DNA of 64,000 nt from Burkholderiales bacterium (GTDB lineage: Bacteria; Pseudomonadota; Gammaproteobacteria; Burkholderiales; Burkholderiaceae). Numbering within the stretch: the first letter of the stretch is position 1; each line of letters begins with the position of its first letter. The translations under genes were made by a program, and so were the position numbers. The stretch lies in assembly GCA_947372535.1 (NCBI GenBank), contig CANBUA010000001.1, forward strand, positions 1 through 64,000, written 5' to 3'. Positions 1-8,872 of this stretch are shown here, piece by piece. The notes beneath the pieces are model-generated. The model saw only the letters and a program-made list of their open reading frames with translations, was not told where the DNA came from and did no database searches.

Positions 1-83
1 CCATCCATTGGCAGGCCTTGCGCTTGTGGCTCAAACGCAATCCCGTCCACGACCATCCCAAAGCTGCCGGAGATCACCCATGA
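1..83 (+). CDS. DUF1365 family protein, 3' end only
   Basis: Reading frame 3 is open from the window edge to a TGA at 81-83 and encodes 26 residues ending in ...WLKRNPVHDHPKAAGDHP. A WQALRLWLK-type tail followed by a His/Pro-rich end is typical of DUF1365 proteins, which commonly sit directly before a cyclopropane-synthase-type methyltransferase, as here. Its stop overlaps the start of the next gene (ATGA, 80-83), so the two are probably translationally coupled. The family's biochemical role is not established. Only the C-terminus is visible, so the assignment rests on the tail and the neighbourhood. Confidence 0.6.
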   Translation, partial: IHWQALRLWLKRNPVHDHPKAAGDHP

Positions 84-1357
84 ACAACACCCTTGAATCC
101 CCGTTGCTGGATGACCATGCATTGACCCAAGCGCCAGCTCTGAGTGGCAACGCCATCGATCGCCTGCTGCGCGCGCAACTGATCAAGCAGATGGCCAAGC
201 TACAGCACGGTCATCTTCACCTGACCGACGCCCACGGCCAAGTCGAATTGGGTGATGCCAGCAGCGAACTGCATGTCCGCATCCAGGTGCTCGACCCGGC
301 CTTCTACCGCGCTGTCGCCGCCAACGGCAGCGTGGGCGCCGGCGAGTCCTACATGGATGGTCAATGGTGCTGCGACAACCTCGTCGGCCTGATCCAACTG
401 CTGGTGCGCAACCGCGACTTGCTCGATGGCATGGAGACCGGCATGGCGCGTCTGGGAGGCATGGCGCTCAAGGCCTGGCACGCCTTGCGCCAGAACACCC
501 GCGATGGCAGCCGCCGCAACATCGCCGCCCACTACGACCTGGGCAACGATTTCTTCTCGCTCTTCCTCTCCCCCGACCTGATGTATTCATCGGCCCTGTG
601 GACGGATGAGCACGACACGCTGGAGGCGGCCTCCACCCGCAAGTTGGCGCGCATCTGCCAGCAGTTGCAACTCAAGCCAGGCGACCGCGTCATCGAGATC
701 GGCACCGGCTGGGGTGGTTTCGCCCTCCACGCCGCGCGCCACCATGGCTGCCACGTCACGACCACCACCATCTCCAAAGAGCAGCATGCCCTGGCCGAGC
801 AACGCGTCAAAGCAGCCGGCCTGCAAGATCGCATCACCTTGCTGCTGGAGGACTACCGTGACCTGACGGGCACTTACGACAAGCTGGTCTCCATCGAGAT
901 GGTCGAAGCCATCGGGGCGCCTTACCTGGACACCTACTTTGGCCAGCTGGGCCGACTTCTCAAGCCAGACGGCCTGGGCTTGATCCAGGCCATCACGATT
1001 GAAGACCACCGCTACGAACAAGCTGTCAAGTCCGTCGACTTCATCAAGCGCTTCATCTTCCCTGGCAGCTTCATCCCGTCGGTCAATGCCTTGCTGGCCG
1101 CCAAGACCCGCGCCAGCGATCTGGCTTTGATCGGCCTGGATGACTTCGGCCTGTCCTACGCCCGCACGCTACAAGCGTGGCGCGAACGTTTCATGGCGCA
1201 ACTGTCGCAAGTGCGCGCCCAGCAGTTCGACGAGCGCTTCATCCGCATGTGGGCTTTCTACCTGGCCTATTGCGAAGGCGGCTTCCGTGAGCGCTCCATC
1301 GGCGTGGCTCACCTGCTGCTGGCCAAGCCCGGCTACCGCGCGCCCATGCAGGCCTGA
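80..1357 (+). CDS. Cyclopropane-fatty-acyl-phospholipid synthase family methyltransferase (first copy)
   Basis: A 425-residue class I SAM methyltransferase of the CFA synthase family, which transfers a methyl group from SAM to unsaturated acyl chains of membrane phospholipids. The start at 80 has GGAG at 69-72 and overlaps the preceding stop. Visible marks are the YDLGNDFF segment, a YSSALW segment near residue 169, the glycine-rich SAM loop (IGTGWGGF, about 207-214), the acidic SIEMVEAIG segment and a C-terminal AYCEGGF segment matching the Cfa tail. E. coli Cfa has YSC where this protein has YSS, so the cysteine of the bicarbonate-binding active site is a serine. It may therefore be a methylase rather than a true cyclopropane synthase. 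It is the second gene of a six-gene overlapping operon. Confidence 0.9.
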   Translation: MNNTLESPLLDDHALTQAPALSGNAIDRLLRAQLIKQMAKLQHGHLHLTDAHGQVELGDASSELHVRIQVLDPAFYRAVAANGSVGAGESYMDGQWCCDNLVGLIQLLVRNRDLLDGMETGMARLGGMALKAWHALRQNTRDGSRRNIAAHYDLGNDFFSLFLSPDLMYSSALWTDEHDTLEAASTRKLARICQQLQLKPGDRVIEIGTGWGGFALHAARHHGCHVTTTTISKEQHALAEQRVKAAGLQDRITLLLEDYRDLTGTYDKLVSIEMVEAIGAPYLDTYFGQLGRLLKPDGLGLIQAITIEDHRYEQAVKSVDFIKRFIFPGSFIPSVNALLAAKTRASDLALIGLDDFGLSYARTLQAWRERFMAQLSQVRAQQFDERFIRMWAFYLAYCEGGFRERSIGVAHLLLAKPGYRAPMQA

Positions 1358-1897
1358 ATGCACAAGCCATGGGTCAACGCCATCGCTTATCAACTGGTCT
1401 GGTTCGCCGCCGTGATCGGGGCGAACCACGACTTGGCCTGGCCTGGCGTGCTGGCCGCGCTGGTCTTTTTGACCGCCACGCTGCGGTCATCGCCGCACCG
1501 TGCGCTGGACCTGCGGCTGATCACACTGGCCATGCTCTGCGGGCTGGTGATCGACACCGCCTGCGCGTGGTTGGAACTCGTGCACTATGCCGCCCCCATG
1601 GCCGGCCCGTGGCCCTTCATCGCGCCCTCATGGATCCTGGCTTTGTGGGCCTCGTTCTCGGCCACCTTGACACGTTCCATGCGCTGGCTGCTGCCCCGGC
1701 CCTGGCTGGGCGTGCTGCTGGGCGCGTTGGGCGCGCCCCTGGCCTACCGGGGCGCTGCGGCGCTGGGCACGTCCGTGATCCTCATCCCGCCCACCTGGCA
1801 GGCCCTGGTTGCCCTTGGCACGGGTTGGGCCGTCGCCATGGCGATGTTGCTGAGCGTCAGCCCACCACGCACCCCGCTTGAAAAGAGCCCATCATGA
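1358..1897 (+). CDS. DUF2878 family membrane protein
   Basis: A 179-residue hydrophobic protein whose ATG directly follows the stop of the upstream methyltransferase. Around five or six hydrophobic stretches span nearly the whole chain, and the opening (NAIAYQLVWFAAVIGA) matches the DUF2878 family, small inner-membrane proteins found with CFA-type methyltransferases and DUF1295 proteins. No catalytic motif is evident and the function is unknown. Its 3' end overlaps the next gene by four bases (ATGA), which supports one transcript and a shared role in membrane-lipid modification. A role as a membrane anchor or lipid-binding partner would be inference. Confidence 0.8.
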   Translation: MHKPWVNAIAYQLVWFAAVIGANHDLAWPGVLAALVFLTATLRSSPHRALDLRLITLAMLCGLVIDTACAWLELVHYAAPMAGPWPFIAPSWILALWASFSATLTRSMRWLLPRPWLGVLLGALGAPLAYRGAAALGTSVILIPPTWQALVALGTGWAVAMAMLLSVSPPRTPLEKSPS

Positions 1898-2691
1898 CCC
1901 TGACCCCTTGGATGACCTTGACCCTGCTGTGGGCCCTGGCTGCGCTGCTCATGACGGCAGGCTGGCTCTGGCAACGTCAGCGTGAGAACGCCGGCATCGT
2001 CGATGTGCTGTGGGCTGGCGGCCTGGGCGGATCAGCCGTGCTCATGGCGGGCCTGGGCGATGGCGCCGCGACCACCCGGTGCTTGCTGGCACTCATGGGC
2101 GGCGTCTGGGGCCTGCGCCTGGCCGCCCACTTGTGGCACCGCGTGAGCCATGAACCAGAGGACGGTCGCTACCGCTACCTGCGTGAGCACTGGCAAGGCA
2201 GCCAGTTCAACTTCTTCGTGTTCTTCCAGGCCCAGGCCCTGTTGATCGTGCTGTTCGCCCTGCCCTTCCTGGCCGCCTCGCGCACCCTGCAAGACCACCC
2301 GCTGCAGTTGGCTGGGGCCGCGCTCATCTGGCTGGCCTGCGTGGCTGGCGAAAGCTTGGCCGATCACCAACTCGCAGGATTTCGGGCCAAGCCGGCCAAC
2401 CAGGGCAAGACCTGCCGCGACGGCCTCTGGTGCTACTCCCGCCACCCCAATTATTTCTTCGAGTGGCTGCACTGGTTCAGCTATGTGGTGCTGGCCATCG
2501 GCTCGCCACTGTGGGCGCTGGCCTGGCTGGGCCCCGTGCTGATGTACCTGTTCCTGCGCTACCTCAGCGGCGTGCCCTTCACCGAGCAGCAGGCCCTGCG
2601 CACCCGCGGTCAGGACTACCGCGACTACCAGCGCACCACGCCCATGATCTTCCCCTGGTTTCCCAAGACATCCGACAGGAGCCCGACATGA
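1894..2691 (+). CDS. DUF1295 family membrane protein (steroid 5-alpha-reductase / ICMT-like fold)
   Basis: A 265-residue multi-spanning protein. The C-terminal signature YSRHPNYFFEW (about residues 181-191) is the hallmark of the DUF1295/steroid-5-alpha-reductase/isoprenylcysteine-methyltransferase superfamily, where this region contributes to cofactor binding. Several hydrophobic segments precede it. It overlaps both the DUF2878 gene (1894-1897) and the second methyltransferase gene (2688-2691) through ATGA junctions. In this setting a reductase acting on modified fatty acyl chains is a reasonable guess, but neither substrate nor cofactor can be read from the sequence. Confidence 0.85.
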   Translation: MTLTPWMTLTLLWALAALLMTAGWLWQRQRENAGIVDVLWAGGLGGSAVLMAGLGDGAATTRCLLALMGGVWGLRLAAHLWHRVSHEPEDGRYRYLREHWQGSQFNFFVFFQAQALLIVLFALPFLAASRTLQDHPLQLAGAALIWLACVAGESLADHQLAGFRAKPANQGKTCRDGLWCYSRHPNYFFEWLHWFSYVVLAIGSPLWALAWLGPVLMYLFLRYLSGVPFTEQQALRTRGQDYRDYQRTTPMIFPWFPKTSDRSPT

Positions 2692-3782
2692 CCACCACCC
2701 TCAGCAACAACGACCTCACCGAACTACCCCTGGACCGCCCCGCACCGGGCCTGCTGGGCTTGGCCGAGCGTGGCTTCGTGCCCGATGCCTTGCTGCGCCT
2801 GGGCATTGCCCGCCTGTGCGCACAGCGCCTGGCCGAAGAATCCGAAGGCAGCCAGGAAGACCAGGCCCGGCGCTTTCGCCAACGCATCAACGGCCTGCGC
2901 CAAAGCCCCATCGCCATTCACACCGATGCCGCCAACGCCCAGCACTACGAGTTACCGCCAGCCTTTTTCAAGCTCTGCCTGGGCAAGAACCTCAAGTACT
3001 CCAGCGCCTACTACGCCACCGGCCAAGAGACCCTGGACCAGGCCGAAGACGCCATGCTCGAACTCTACGGCGAGCGCGCCGAGCTGGCCGATGGCCAAGA
3101 CATCCTGGAGCTGGGCTGCGGCTGGGGCTCGCTGACCTTGTGGATGGCCCAGCGCTACCCCAACTCACGCATCGTCGGCGTCTCCAACTCGCGGCCACAA
3201 CGTGAGCACATCGAAGCGCGATGCCGTGAGCGCGGCCTGAGCAATGTCACCATCATGACCCAGGACGTCAACCGCCTTCAGCTCGATGGCCACCAGTTCG
3301 ACCGCTGTGTGTCCATCGAGATGTTCGAGCACATGCGCAACTACGACAGCCTGCTCGCCCGCATCGCCCATGGCCTGCGCCCAGGCGGCAAGCTTTTCGT
3401 GCACATCTTCGCGCACCGCACCCACATGTACCCTTTTGAGACCCAGGGCGAGGACAACTGGCTGGGCCGCCACTTCTTCACCGGCGGCCTGATGCCTGCG
3501 GCCGACACCCTGCTGTGGTTCCAGCGCGACCTGCAAATCCAGGCCCGCTGGCTGGTCGATGGCACTCACTACGAGCGTACCGCCAACCACTGGCTGGCCA
3601 AGCAGGACCAGAACCAGGACGCTGTCATGGCCGTGCTCCGGGACGCCTATGGCCGCGATGGCGCTGCCCTGTGGTCGCAGCGCTGGCGCATGTTCTGGAT
3701 GTCCTGCGCCGAGCTCTTTGGTTACGACGACGGCCAGCAATGGCTGGTGGCGCACTACCGATTCGCCAAGGAGACCACATGA
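2688..3782 (+). CDS. CFA-family SAM-dependent methyltransferase (second copy)
   Basis: A 364-residue SAM methyltransferase distantly related to the first copy. The chosen ATG at 2688 lies in an ATGA overlap with the upstream stop and has AGGA about 9 bases before it. Visible features are the YELPPAFFKL segment before YSSAYY (about 104-109), the SAM-binding LELGCGWGS loop (about 141-149) and SIEMFEHM. It lacks the C-terminal tail typical of Cfa and also has Ser instead of the E. coli active-site Cys. Paralogues of this shorter type occur in operons thought to make methylated or furan-type fatty acids; that function is inferred here, not shown. Confidence 0.85.
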   Translation: MTTTLSNNDLTELPLDRPAPGLLGLAERGFVPDALLRLGIARLCAQRLAEESEGSQEDQARRFRQRINGLRQSPIAIHTDAANAQHYELPPAFFKLCLGKNLKYSSAYYATGQETLDQAEDAMLELYGERAELADGQDILELGCGWGSLTLWMAQRYPNSRIVGVSNSRPQREHIEARCRERGLSNVTIMTQDVNRLQLDGHQFDRCVSIEMFEHMRNYDSLLARIAHGLRPGGKLFVHIFAHRTHMYPFETQGEDNWLGRHFFTGGLMPAADTLLWFQRDLQIQARWLVDGTHYERTANHWLAKQDQNQDAVMAVLRDAYGRDGAALWSQRWRMFWMSCAELFGYDDGQQWLVAHYRFAKETT

Positions 3783-4363
3783 CCAACCGACGCCGCACCT
3801 CGCGCTGGATGCCTTGGCTGGCCGCCTTGCTGCCGCTGGGGCTGGGCCTGGGCTTGACCGCCTGCAAGGACACCAGTGACGCGCCACCGATCGCGCCCGT
3901 CGCCCAAGTCGACCTGCCCCGCTACATGGGCGATTGGTACGTCATTGCCAGCATCCCCTCCTTCATTGAGCGCAAAGCTTTTGACGCCGTCGAGTCCTAC
4001 GAACTCAAGCCCGATGGCAAGGTGCAGACCACCTTCCGCTACCGCGAAGGCGCCCACGACTTGCCCGTCAAGACCATGTACCCGGTCGGCACGGTCAAGC
4101 CTGGCACCAACAACGCGGTCTGGGGCATGCAGTTCATCTGGCCGATCAAGGCGGAGTACCTCATCGCCTACCTCGACCAGGATTACCGCCAGACCATCGT
4201 GGCCCGCAACGCGCGCGACTACGTCTGGATCATGGCCCGAACACCGGCCATCTCGGAGGCCGACTACCAAGCGCACTTGGTCCGCATCAAGGCGATGGGC
4301 TACGACATCGAAAAGATCCGCAAGGTGCCTCAGCAGTCCTCACCGCTCAAATCACCCGGTTGA
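3779..4363 (+). CDS. Lipocalin family lipoprotein (Blc-like)
   Basis: A 194-residue protein with a basic N-terminus, a hydrophobic stretch and a lipobox LTAC with the cysteine at residue 29, so it is a predicted lipoprotein. The mature part opens with the lipocalin GxW motif (MGDWYVIA) and continues with the pattern of bacterial Blc-type lipocalins, which bind lysophospholipids or fatty acids at the outer membrane. The start was chosen because its ATG overlaps the preceding stop (ATGA, 3779-3782). As the last gene of the lipid-modification operon it may bind or carry the modified lipid; this is inferred from context. Confidence 0.88.
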   Translation: MTNRRRTSRWMPWLAALLPLGLGLGLTACKDTSDAPPIAPVAQVDLPRYMGDWYVIASIPSFIERKAFDAVESYELKPDGKVQTTFRYREGAHDLPVKTMYPVGTVKPGTNNAVWGMQFIWPIKAEYLIAYLDQDYRQTIVARNARDYVWIMARTPAISEADYQAHLVRIKAMGYDIEKIRKVPQQSSPLKSPG

Positions 4364-4473
4364 GCTCGCCAAGACGAGGGACGAGCCAAGCAAGGCCCTG
4401 ACCGATGCATCGACCAGGCGCAGGCACATCGATTGCCATTCAGCCTGAACCGCATCGATCAGGACCTTTCTTC

Positions 4474-4980
4474 ATGCCTCACCGCATCAACATCAACATC
4501 GTGCCCTCCCTCTGGTTCGACGACCAGGCCGAAGAAGCTGTGGCTTTTTATGTGGGTGTTTTCGACGACGCCCAGGTGCTCAGGACTGCGCATTACGGCA
4601 AGGCTGGCCAGGAGATCCATGGCCGCCCCGAAGGCTCGGTCATGACCATTGATTTCGAGATCGCCGGCAAGCGCTTCACGGCCCTCAACGGCGGCCCCGT
4701 CTTCCAGTTCAACGAAGCCGTGTCCTTCCAGATCATGTGCGACACGCAAGAGCAGATCGACCGCTACTGGTCCCAGCTGACGGTTGGCGGCGACGAGCGT
4801 GCCCAGCAGTGCGGCTGGCTCAAGGACAAATACGGCGTCTCGTGGCAGCTGGTGCCCAATGTCTTGGCCGATCTCGTGAGCGACCCCGACTCGGCCAAGT
4901 CGCAGCGTGCCTTCAGCGCCATGATGCAGATGAAGAAGCTGGACATCGCCGCTTTGAAGCAGGCTTACGCAGGCCAGTGA
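4474..4980 (+). CDS. VOC family protein (PhnB / 3-demethylubiquinone methyltransferase-like fold)
   Basis: A 168-residue protein of the vicinal-oxygen-chelate superfamily in the PhnB-like branch. The WFDDQAEEAVAFYVGVF opening, the SFQIMCDTQEQIDRYW segment and CGWLKDKYGVSWQLVP are typical of that branch. Despite names used in databases, these proteins have no demonstrated methyltransferase activity and the substrate is unknown. The ATG at 4474 follows AGGA by about 10 bases; an upstream in-frame start exists but lacks a ribosome site. A 110-base spacer separates it from the lipocalin gene, so it is probably a separate unit. Confidence 0.85.
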   Translation: MPHRININIVPSLWFDDQAEEAVAFYVGVFDDAQVLRTAHYGKAGQEIHGRPEGSVMTIDFEIAGKRFTALNGGPVFQFNEAVSFQIMCDTQEQIDRYWSQLTVGGDERAQQCGWLKDKYGVSWQLVPNVLADLVSDPDSAKSQRAFSAMMQMKKLDIAALKQAYAGQ

Positions 4981-5011
4981 CCCAGCCATGCCAGCAAGGC
5001 ATCTCAGGCCA

Positions 5012-5032
5012 AACGAACCTGCTTCGTTTTTC
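5012..5032 (+). terminator. Possible intrinsic terminator after the VOC gene
   Basis: A 6-7 bp inverted repeat (AACGAA / TTCGTT, loop CCTGC) runs straight into a short T tract (5027-5031). It lies between two convergent genes, the VOC gene and the amidase. The stem is short and AT-rich, so the call is tentative. Confidence 0.4.
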
Positions 5033-5077
5033 AACGGAGCAGCAACCATGGACTCAACGACACCCGTCTCCTCAGGG

Positions 5078-6541
5078 TCAAGGATGGCCGATTCCGGTTG
5101 TGAGTTCGGCAAGCAAGGCTGCGAAGTGCACCGTCTCGCGGTCCATGCGCGGCGCCCCGATGATCTGCACGTTCACCGGCAAGCCCTTGGGCGTCAAGGC
5201 AACCGGCGCGCTGGTGGCGGGCAGGCCCATGAGGGTCGCCGGGGCGATCCACATGAACAGATCGGAATAATGGCGGCGTTCGCCGTTCACGGTGATGCGA
5301 CGGTTGGCCATCAGCCCCTGGACGTGCTCGAACGCAGGGGTGAAAGTGGGCGGTGCCAGGATGACGTCGTAGCGACTCAGCACCGTGCCAATGAAGGCCT
5401 CGCGCAGGTGGTTGGCGTGCTCCACGACGTCAAACCAACCGGCTAGATCCGTGGTCATGCCCGCCAAGAAGCGGTCAAGGCTGTGGGGCAGGCTCACGAC
5501 CTTGCCAAGGTGCCGCATCAGCGGTGCCGTCGCCCGGCCGAGAGGCGCCACCATGCCTTGGGCTCGGCGCTCCGCACTGGTCAGCCAGGCACCCATCAGC
5601 GCACCCATTTGCTTGAAATAGGGCGGGTAAAGCTCGTTGAGGCCCAGGCCGGCCGGCGCGCCGATGTCGATCTGTGCGCCGGCGGCCCGCAGCTGTTGCG
5701 CCAGTGCCTGGTACACCGCCGCCATGTCGGCGTCGATGGGGCAGTCTGGATCGTCCACCCACATCAGCACGCGGTACTGGGCGAGCCGCTCGTGGCGGGG
5801 CAAGGGAAGGTCGGCGTCCGCCGCCATGATGTCGAGCAGCAGCCGCAGGTCCTCGGCCGAGCGGGCCATGGGCCCCGCCACCCCCAAGGGCGGCTCCGAC
5901 AGATGACCAGGCTCACCCGGGATGTGGCCCCTAAGGGAGATCAGGCCATGTGTGGCCTTGTGTCCATAGACGCCGCAGAAATGCGCGGGGATGCGGATGG
6001 AGCCGCCGATGTCGCTGCCGATTTCCAGCGGCGACATGCCGGTGGCCAACGCCACCGCGGCGCCGCCCGATGAGCCGCCGCAGGTGCGCGTCGGGTCCCA
6101 TGGGTTGCGCGTCGTGCCGAAGATGGGATTGAACGATTGCACGTCCAGCGCCTTGTACGGCACGTTGGTCTTGCCAAAGGGAATGGCGCCAGCTTCCAGC
6201 ACGCGCCGGACCACGGGACCAGCTTGCGTGGGGCGGTGCTGGCGGTATTGGGGCGCACCTGAGGTGCAGGTCATGCCAGGCACTTCCCAGGTGTCCTTCA
6301 CGGTCATGGGCAGGCCGTGCAGCGGCCCCCAGTGCTCTCCCCGGCGGCGCGCCTGATCGGCCACGTCGGCGCGCGCGCGGGCTGCATCAAGATTCTGGTC
6401 CACGATGGCGTTCAGGCCTGGGTTGAATGCTTCGACGCGCGCGATGTAGGTTTCCAGGAGCTCACGGGAGCTGAAGCTGCCGGCGTGCAGCCCGGCCAGT
6501 GCCTGCGTGGCGCTGAGGAAATGCAAAGGAATGTTGGTCAC
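5078..6541 (-). CDS. Amidase (amidase signature family)
   Basis: A 487-residue amidase signature enzyme that would hydrolyse a carboxamide to the acid and ammonia. The Ser-cisSer-Lys triad is visible as TVKDTW (Lys), CGGSSGG (cis-Ser) and GSDIGGSIR (Ser nucleophile). The length fits stand-alone amidases, and no GatB or GatC lies nearby, so it is not read as gatA. I chose the GTG at 6541 because it has an AGGA sequence just upstream and leaves about 100 bases for divergent promoters; an ATG at 6613 is the alternative. It is divergent from an AraC-type regulator that may control it. The substrate is unknown. Confidence 0.85.
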   Translation of the reverse strand: MTNIPLHFLSATQALAGLHAGSFSSRELLETYIARVEAFNPGLNAIVDQNLDAARARADVADQARRRGEHWGPLHGLPMTVKDTWEVPGMTCTSGAPQYRQHRPTQAGPVVRRVLEAGAIPFGKTNVPYKALDVQSFNPIFGTTRNPWDPTRTCGGSSGGAAVALATGMSPLEIGSDIGGSIRIPAHFCGVYGHKATHGLISLRGHIPGEPGHLSEPPLGVAGPMARSAEDLRLLLDIMAADADLPLPRHERLAQYRVLMWVDDPDCPIDADMAAVYQALAQQLRAAGAQIDIGAPAGLGLNELYPPYFKQMGALMGAWLTSAERRAQGMVAPLGRATAPLMRHLGKVVSLPHSLDRFLAGMTTDLAGWFDVVEHANHLREAFIGTVLSRYDVILAPPTFTPAFEHVQGLMANRRITVNGERRHYSDLFMWIAPATLMGLPATSAPVALTPKGLPVNVQIIGAPRMDRETVHFAALLAELTTGIGHP

Positions 6542-6640
6542 TCTGGGGTCCTGGACATGGTTCGGTGGTGCCAAACATTGTGTGGGCGGGCGGGTGGCGC
6601 CATGCTTCAGCATGGGACAAGTCGCTTATCATTTTTGGCC

Positions 6641-7651
6641 ATGGCCTTCCATACCTTACCTCGTGTGTTCCCCCAGACTTACCTGGAACTGGCTGGCGAG
6701 TCCGGCTGGTCCAGGCGCGACGTGCTGCGGCAGGCGGGCCTCACAGCCAGACAGGTCAATGCTGCTGGCGGCATGGGGTTGGAGGCTTACAGGCGCCTGC
6801 TGCTGGCCATCTGCGACGCGGCGCGGCGGGCCGGCGGCGGCACGGCCGTGGGCATCGAGATGGGTTGGCGCCTGCCGCCCACGGCCTTCGGCCCGCTGGG
6901 CACGGCCATCCTGTCGTCCGCGACGCTCCGCGAAGCTCTCGCAGTCACTGAAAAATACTGGCCGCTCTATGGCATGGGTTTGACGTTCGCGGTGCGCCAA
7001 GAACAAGGCCTGCAGGTGCTGGAGTTCGCCGCGCTGCCGTTCGTGCCGCCTGACGTGCGGGACATGGTACTGGAATCGGTCATTGCCAGCATCTACCGCA
7101 GCACGGCGGCACTGGCGGGGGTCAACGCGCTGCAAGGCCAAGTCTGGTTCGACTTCCCGGAACCGCCCCACGCGGCGGGGGCGCGGCGGCGCCTGGGAGA
7201 TGTGCGCTACGGCATGCCGGCGACACAGTGGCGGGTACCCCATGCGGGTTTGGACCAGCCCTTGCCCATGGCCAATGCCGTGAGCCTGCGTCAAGCCATC
7301 GCGCAATGCGAACTGGCGCTCACACAGCGCCTGCCGACGCATGCTGGCTTGGTCAGCGAGGTAAGCCGGCTGGTGGCGCTGGGCGAGGCAGGCTACCCCA
7401 GCTTGGAGGAGGTGGCCCAAATGTTGTGCTTGTCGTCGCGGACGTTACGGCGCCGGCTCAGCCACGAAGGTCTGAGCTACCTCGAATTGCTGAACCAAGC
7501 CCGCGCCAGGGATGCGAAGGCACTGTTGCAGAGCCCCCAACTCGAGATGCAGCAGATTGCAGAACGCTTGGGCTATCGGCACGCAGCTAATTTTGCGCGG
7601 GCTTTCAAAGCATGGACGGGCAAGACGCCTACTGCCTACAGGGACCGATAG
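6641..7651 (+). CDS. AraC family transcriptional regulator
   Basis: A 336-residue regulator with an N-terminal arabinose-binding-like domain (PF12625 type, roughly residues 20-210) and a C-terminal pair of helix-turn-helix motifs (about 245-336), including LEEVAQMLCLSSRTLRRRL and the second HTH IAERLGYRHAANFARAFKAWTG. This layout resembles OruR/ArgR-type regulators of catabolic genes. It is divergent from the amidase gene with about 100 bases between the starts, a common arrangement for a regulator and its target. The start at 6641 was chosen because it begins the conserved domain; the frame also runs further upstream inside the amidase gene. Confidence 0.88.
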   Translation: MAFHTLPRVFPQTYLELAGESGWSRRDVLRQAGLTARQVNAAGGMGLEAYRRLLLAICDAARRAGGGTAVGIEMGWRLPPTAFGPLGTAILSSATLREALAVTEKYWPLYGMGLTFAVRQEQGLQVLEFAALPFVPPDVRDMVLESVIASIYRSTAALAGVNALQGQVWFDFPEPPHAAGARRRLGDVRYGMPATQWRVPHAGLDQPLPMANAVSLRQAIAQCELALTQRLPTHAGLVSEVSRLVALGEAGYPSLEEVAQMLCLSSRTLRRRLSHEGLSYLELLNQARARDAKALLQSPQLEMQQIAERLGYRHAANFARAFKAWTGKTPTAYRDR

Positions 7652-7724
7652 CCGGGGCCCAGACAGGGAAGCTTCGACGCCAACATGAACAACGCCTCAC
7701 AGGGGTACCGCTGCGTTTTCTCTT

Positions 7725-8732
7725 TTACTTCGAGACGTTCACAGCAACCCCAGCCTTGGCCGCCTGCTCATCGGCGTGATAACTCGAGCGCACCATGGCA
7801 CCGACGGCCGCATGGTGAAACCCCATCGCGATCGCCTGCGCCTCGAACATCTTGAAGGTGCCCGGATGCACGTAACGCCGCACCGGTAAATGGTGCCCAC
7901 TGGGTGCCAGGTATTGCCCGATGGTGATCATGTCGATGCCGTGTTCGCGCATGTCGCGCATCACCTGCAGGATCTCGTCGTCCGTCTCGCCCAGGCCCAA
8001 CATCAATCCGCTCTTGGTCGGCACATGCGGCGCGAATTCCTTGAAACGCTTGAGCAGGTTCAGGCTGTACTGGTAGTCCGAGCCGGGGCGGGCCTCTTTG
8101 TACAGGCGCGGCACCGTCTCCAGGTTGTGGTTCATCACATCCGGCGGCGCAGCCTTGAGGATCTCGAGCGCGCGGTCCATGCGACCCCGGAAATCTGGCG
8201 TGAGGATCTCGATGCGGGTCTGCGGCGACAAGGCCCTGACTTTTTCGATGCATTCCACAAAATGCCCGGCACCACCGTCGCGCAGGTCGTCGCGGTCCAC
8301 GCTGGTGATCACCACATAACTCAACTTGAGCGCGGCGATCGTCTTGGCCAGGTTGGCGGGCTCGTCCACGTCCAGCGGGTCGGGTCGGCCGTGTCCCACA
8401 TCGCAAAACGGGCAGCGCCGTGTGCACTTGTCGCCCATGATCATGAACGTGGCCGTGCCCTTGCCGAAGCATTCGCCGATGTTGGGGCAGGAAGCTTCTT
8501 CGCAGACGGTGTGCAGCTTGTGCTCGCGCAGGATCTGCTTGATCTCGTAGAAGCGGGTGCTGGGCGATCCAGCCTTGACGCGGATCCAGTCCGGCTTCTT
8601 GAGCACCTCACCCATCGGCACGATCTTGATGGGGATGCGCGAGGTCTTGGCCTGGGCCTTTTGCTTGACGCTGGGATCGTGGACCGGCGCGGCGGCCAGG
8701 GCGGGGTCAAAAGGGGTGTTTTCTGAGGACAT
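7725..8732 (-). CDS. lipA: Lipoyl synthase
   Basis: A 335-residue radical-SAM enzyme that inserts two sulfurs into protein-bound octanoyl groups to make lipoate. Both 4Fe-4S sites are present: the auxiliary cluster cysteines C77, C82, C88 and the radical-SAM CxxxCxxC at C103, C107, C110, with the C-terminal RSSYHA serine region that also ligates the auxiliary cluster. The ATG at 8732 is preceded by AGG-rich sequence; a longer frame upstream has no family match. In many Burkholderiales lipB directly precedes lipA; here a plus-strand antiporter gene lies between them, so the two are not co-transcribed. Confidence 0.97.
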   Translation of the reverse strand: MSSENTPFDPALAAAPVHDPSVKQKAQAKTSRIPIKIVPMGEVLKKPDWIRVKAGSPSTRFYEIKQILREHKLHTVCEEASCPNIGECFGKGTATFMIMGDKCTRRCPFCDVGHGRPDPLDVDEPANLAKTIAALKLSYVVITSVDRDDLRDGGAGHFVECIEKVRALSPQTRIEILTPDFRGRMDRALEILKAAPPDVMNHNLETVPRLYKEARPGSDYQYSLNLLKRFKEFAPHVPTKSGLMLGLGETDDEILQVMRDMREHGIDMITIGQYLAPSGHHLPVRRYVHPGTFKMFEAQAIAMGFHHAAVGAMVRSSYHADEQAAKAGVAVNVSK

Positions 8733-8872
8733 GGCGATGCAAAAGACCGCCAGAAGGGACAGGGGCGGCCCTGGCCTCACTGTAGCGGATATGGCTTGCC
8801 CCTGTTTTGCCGAAACCCGGCGGGATTGTGTTTCACTAGAATCAATCCACCTCACTTCAAACCAGGCCCCGC

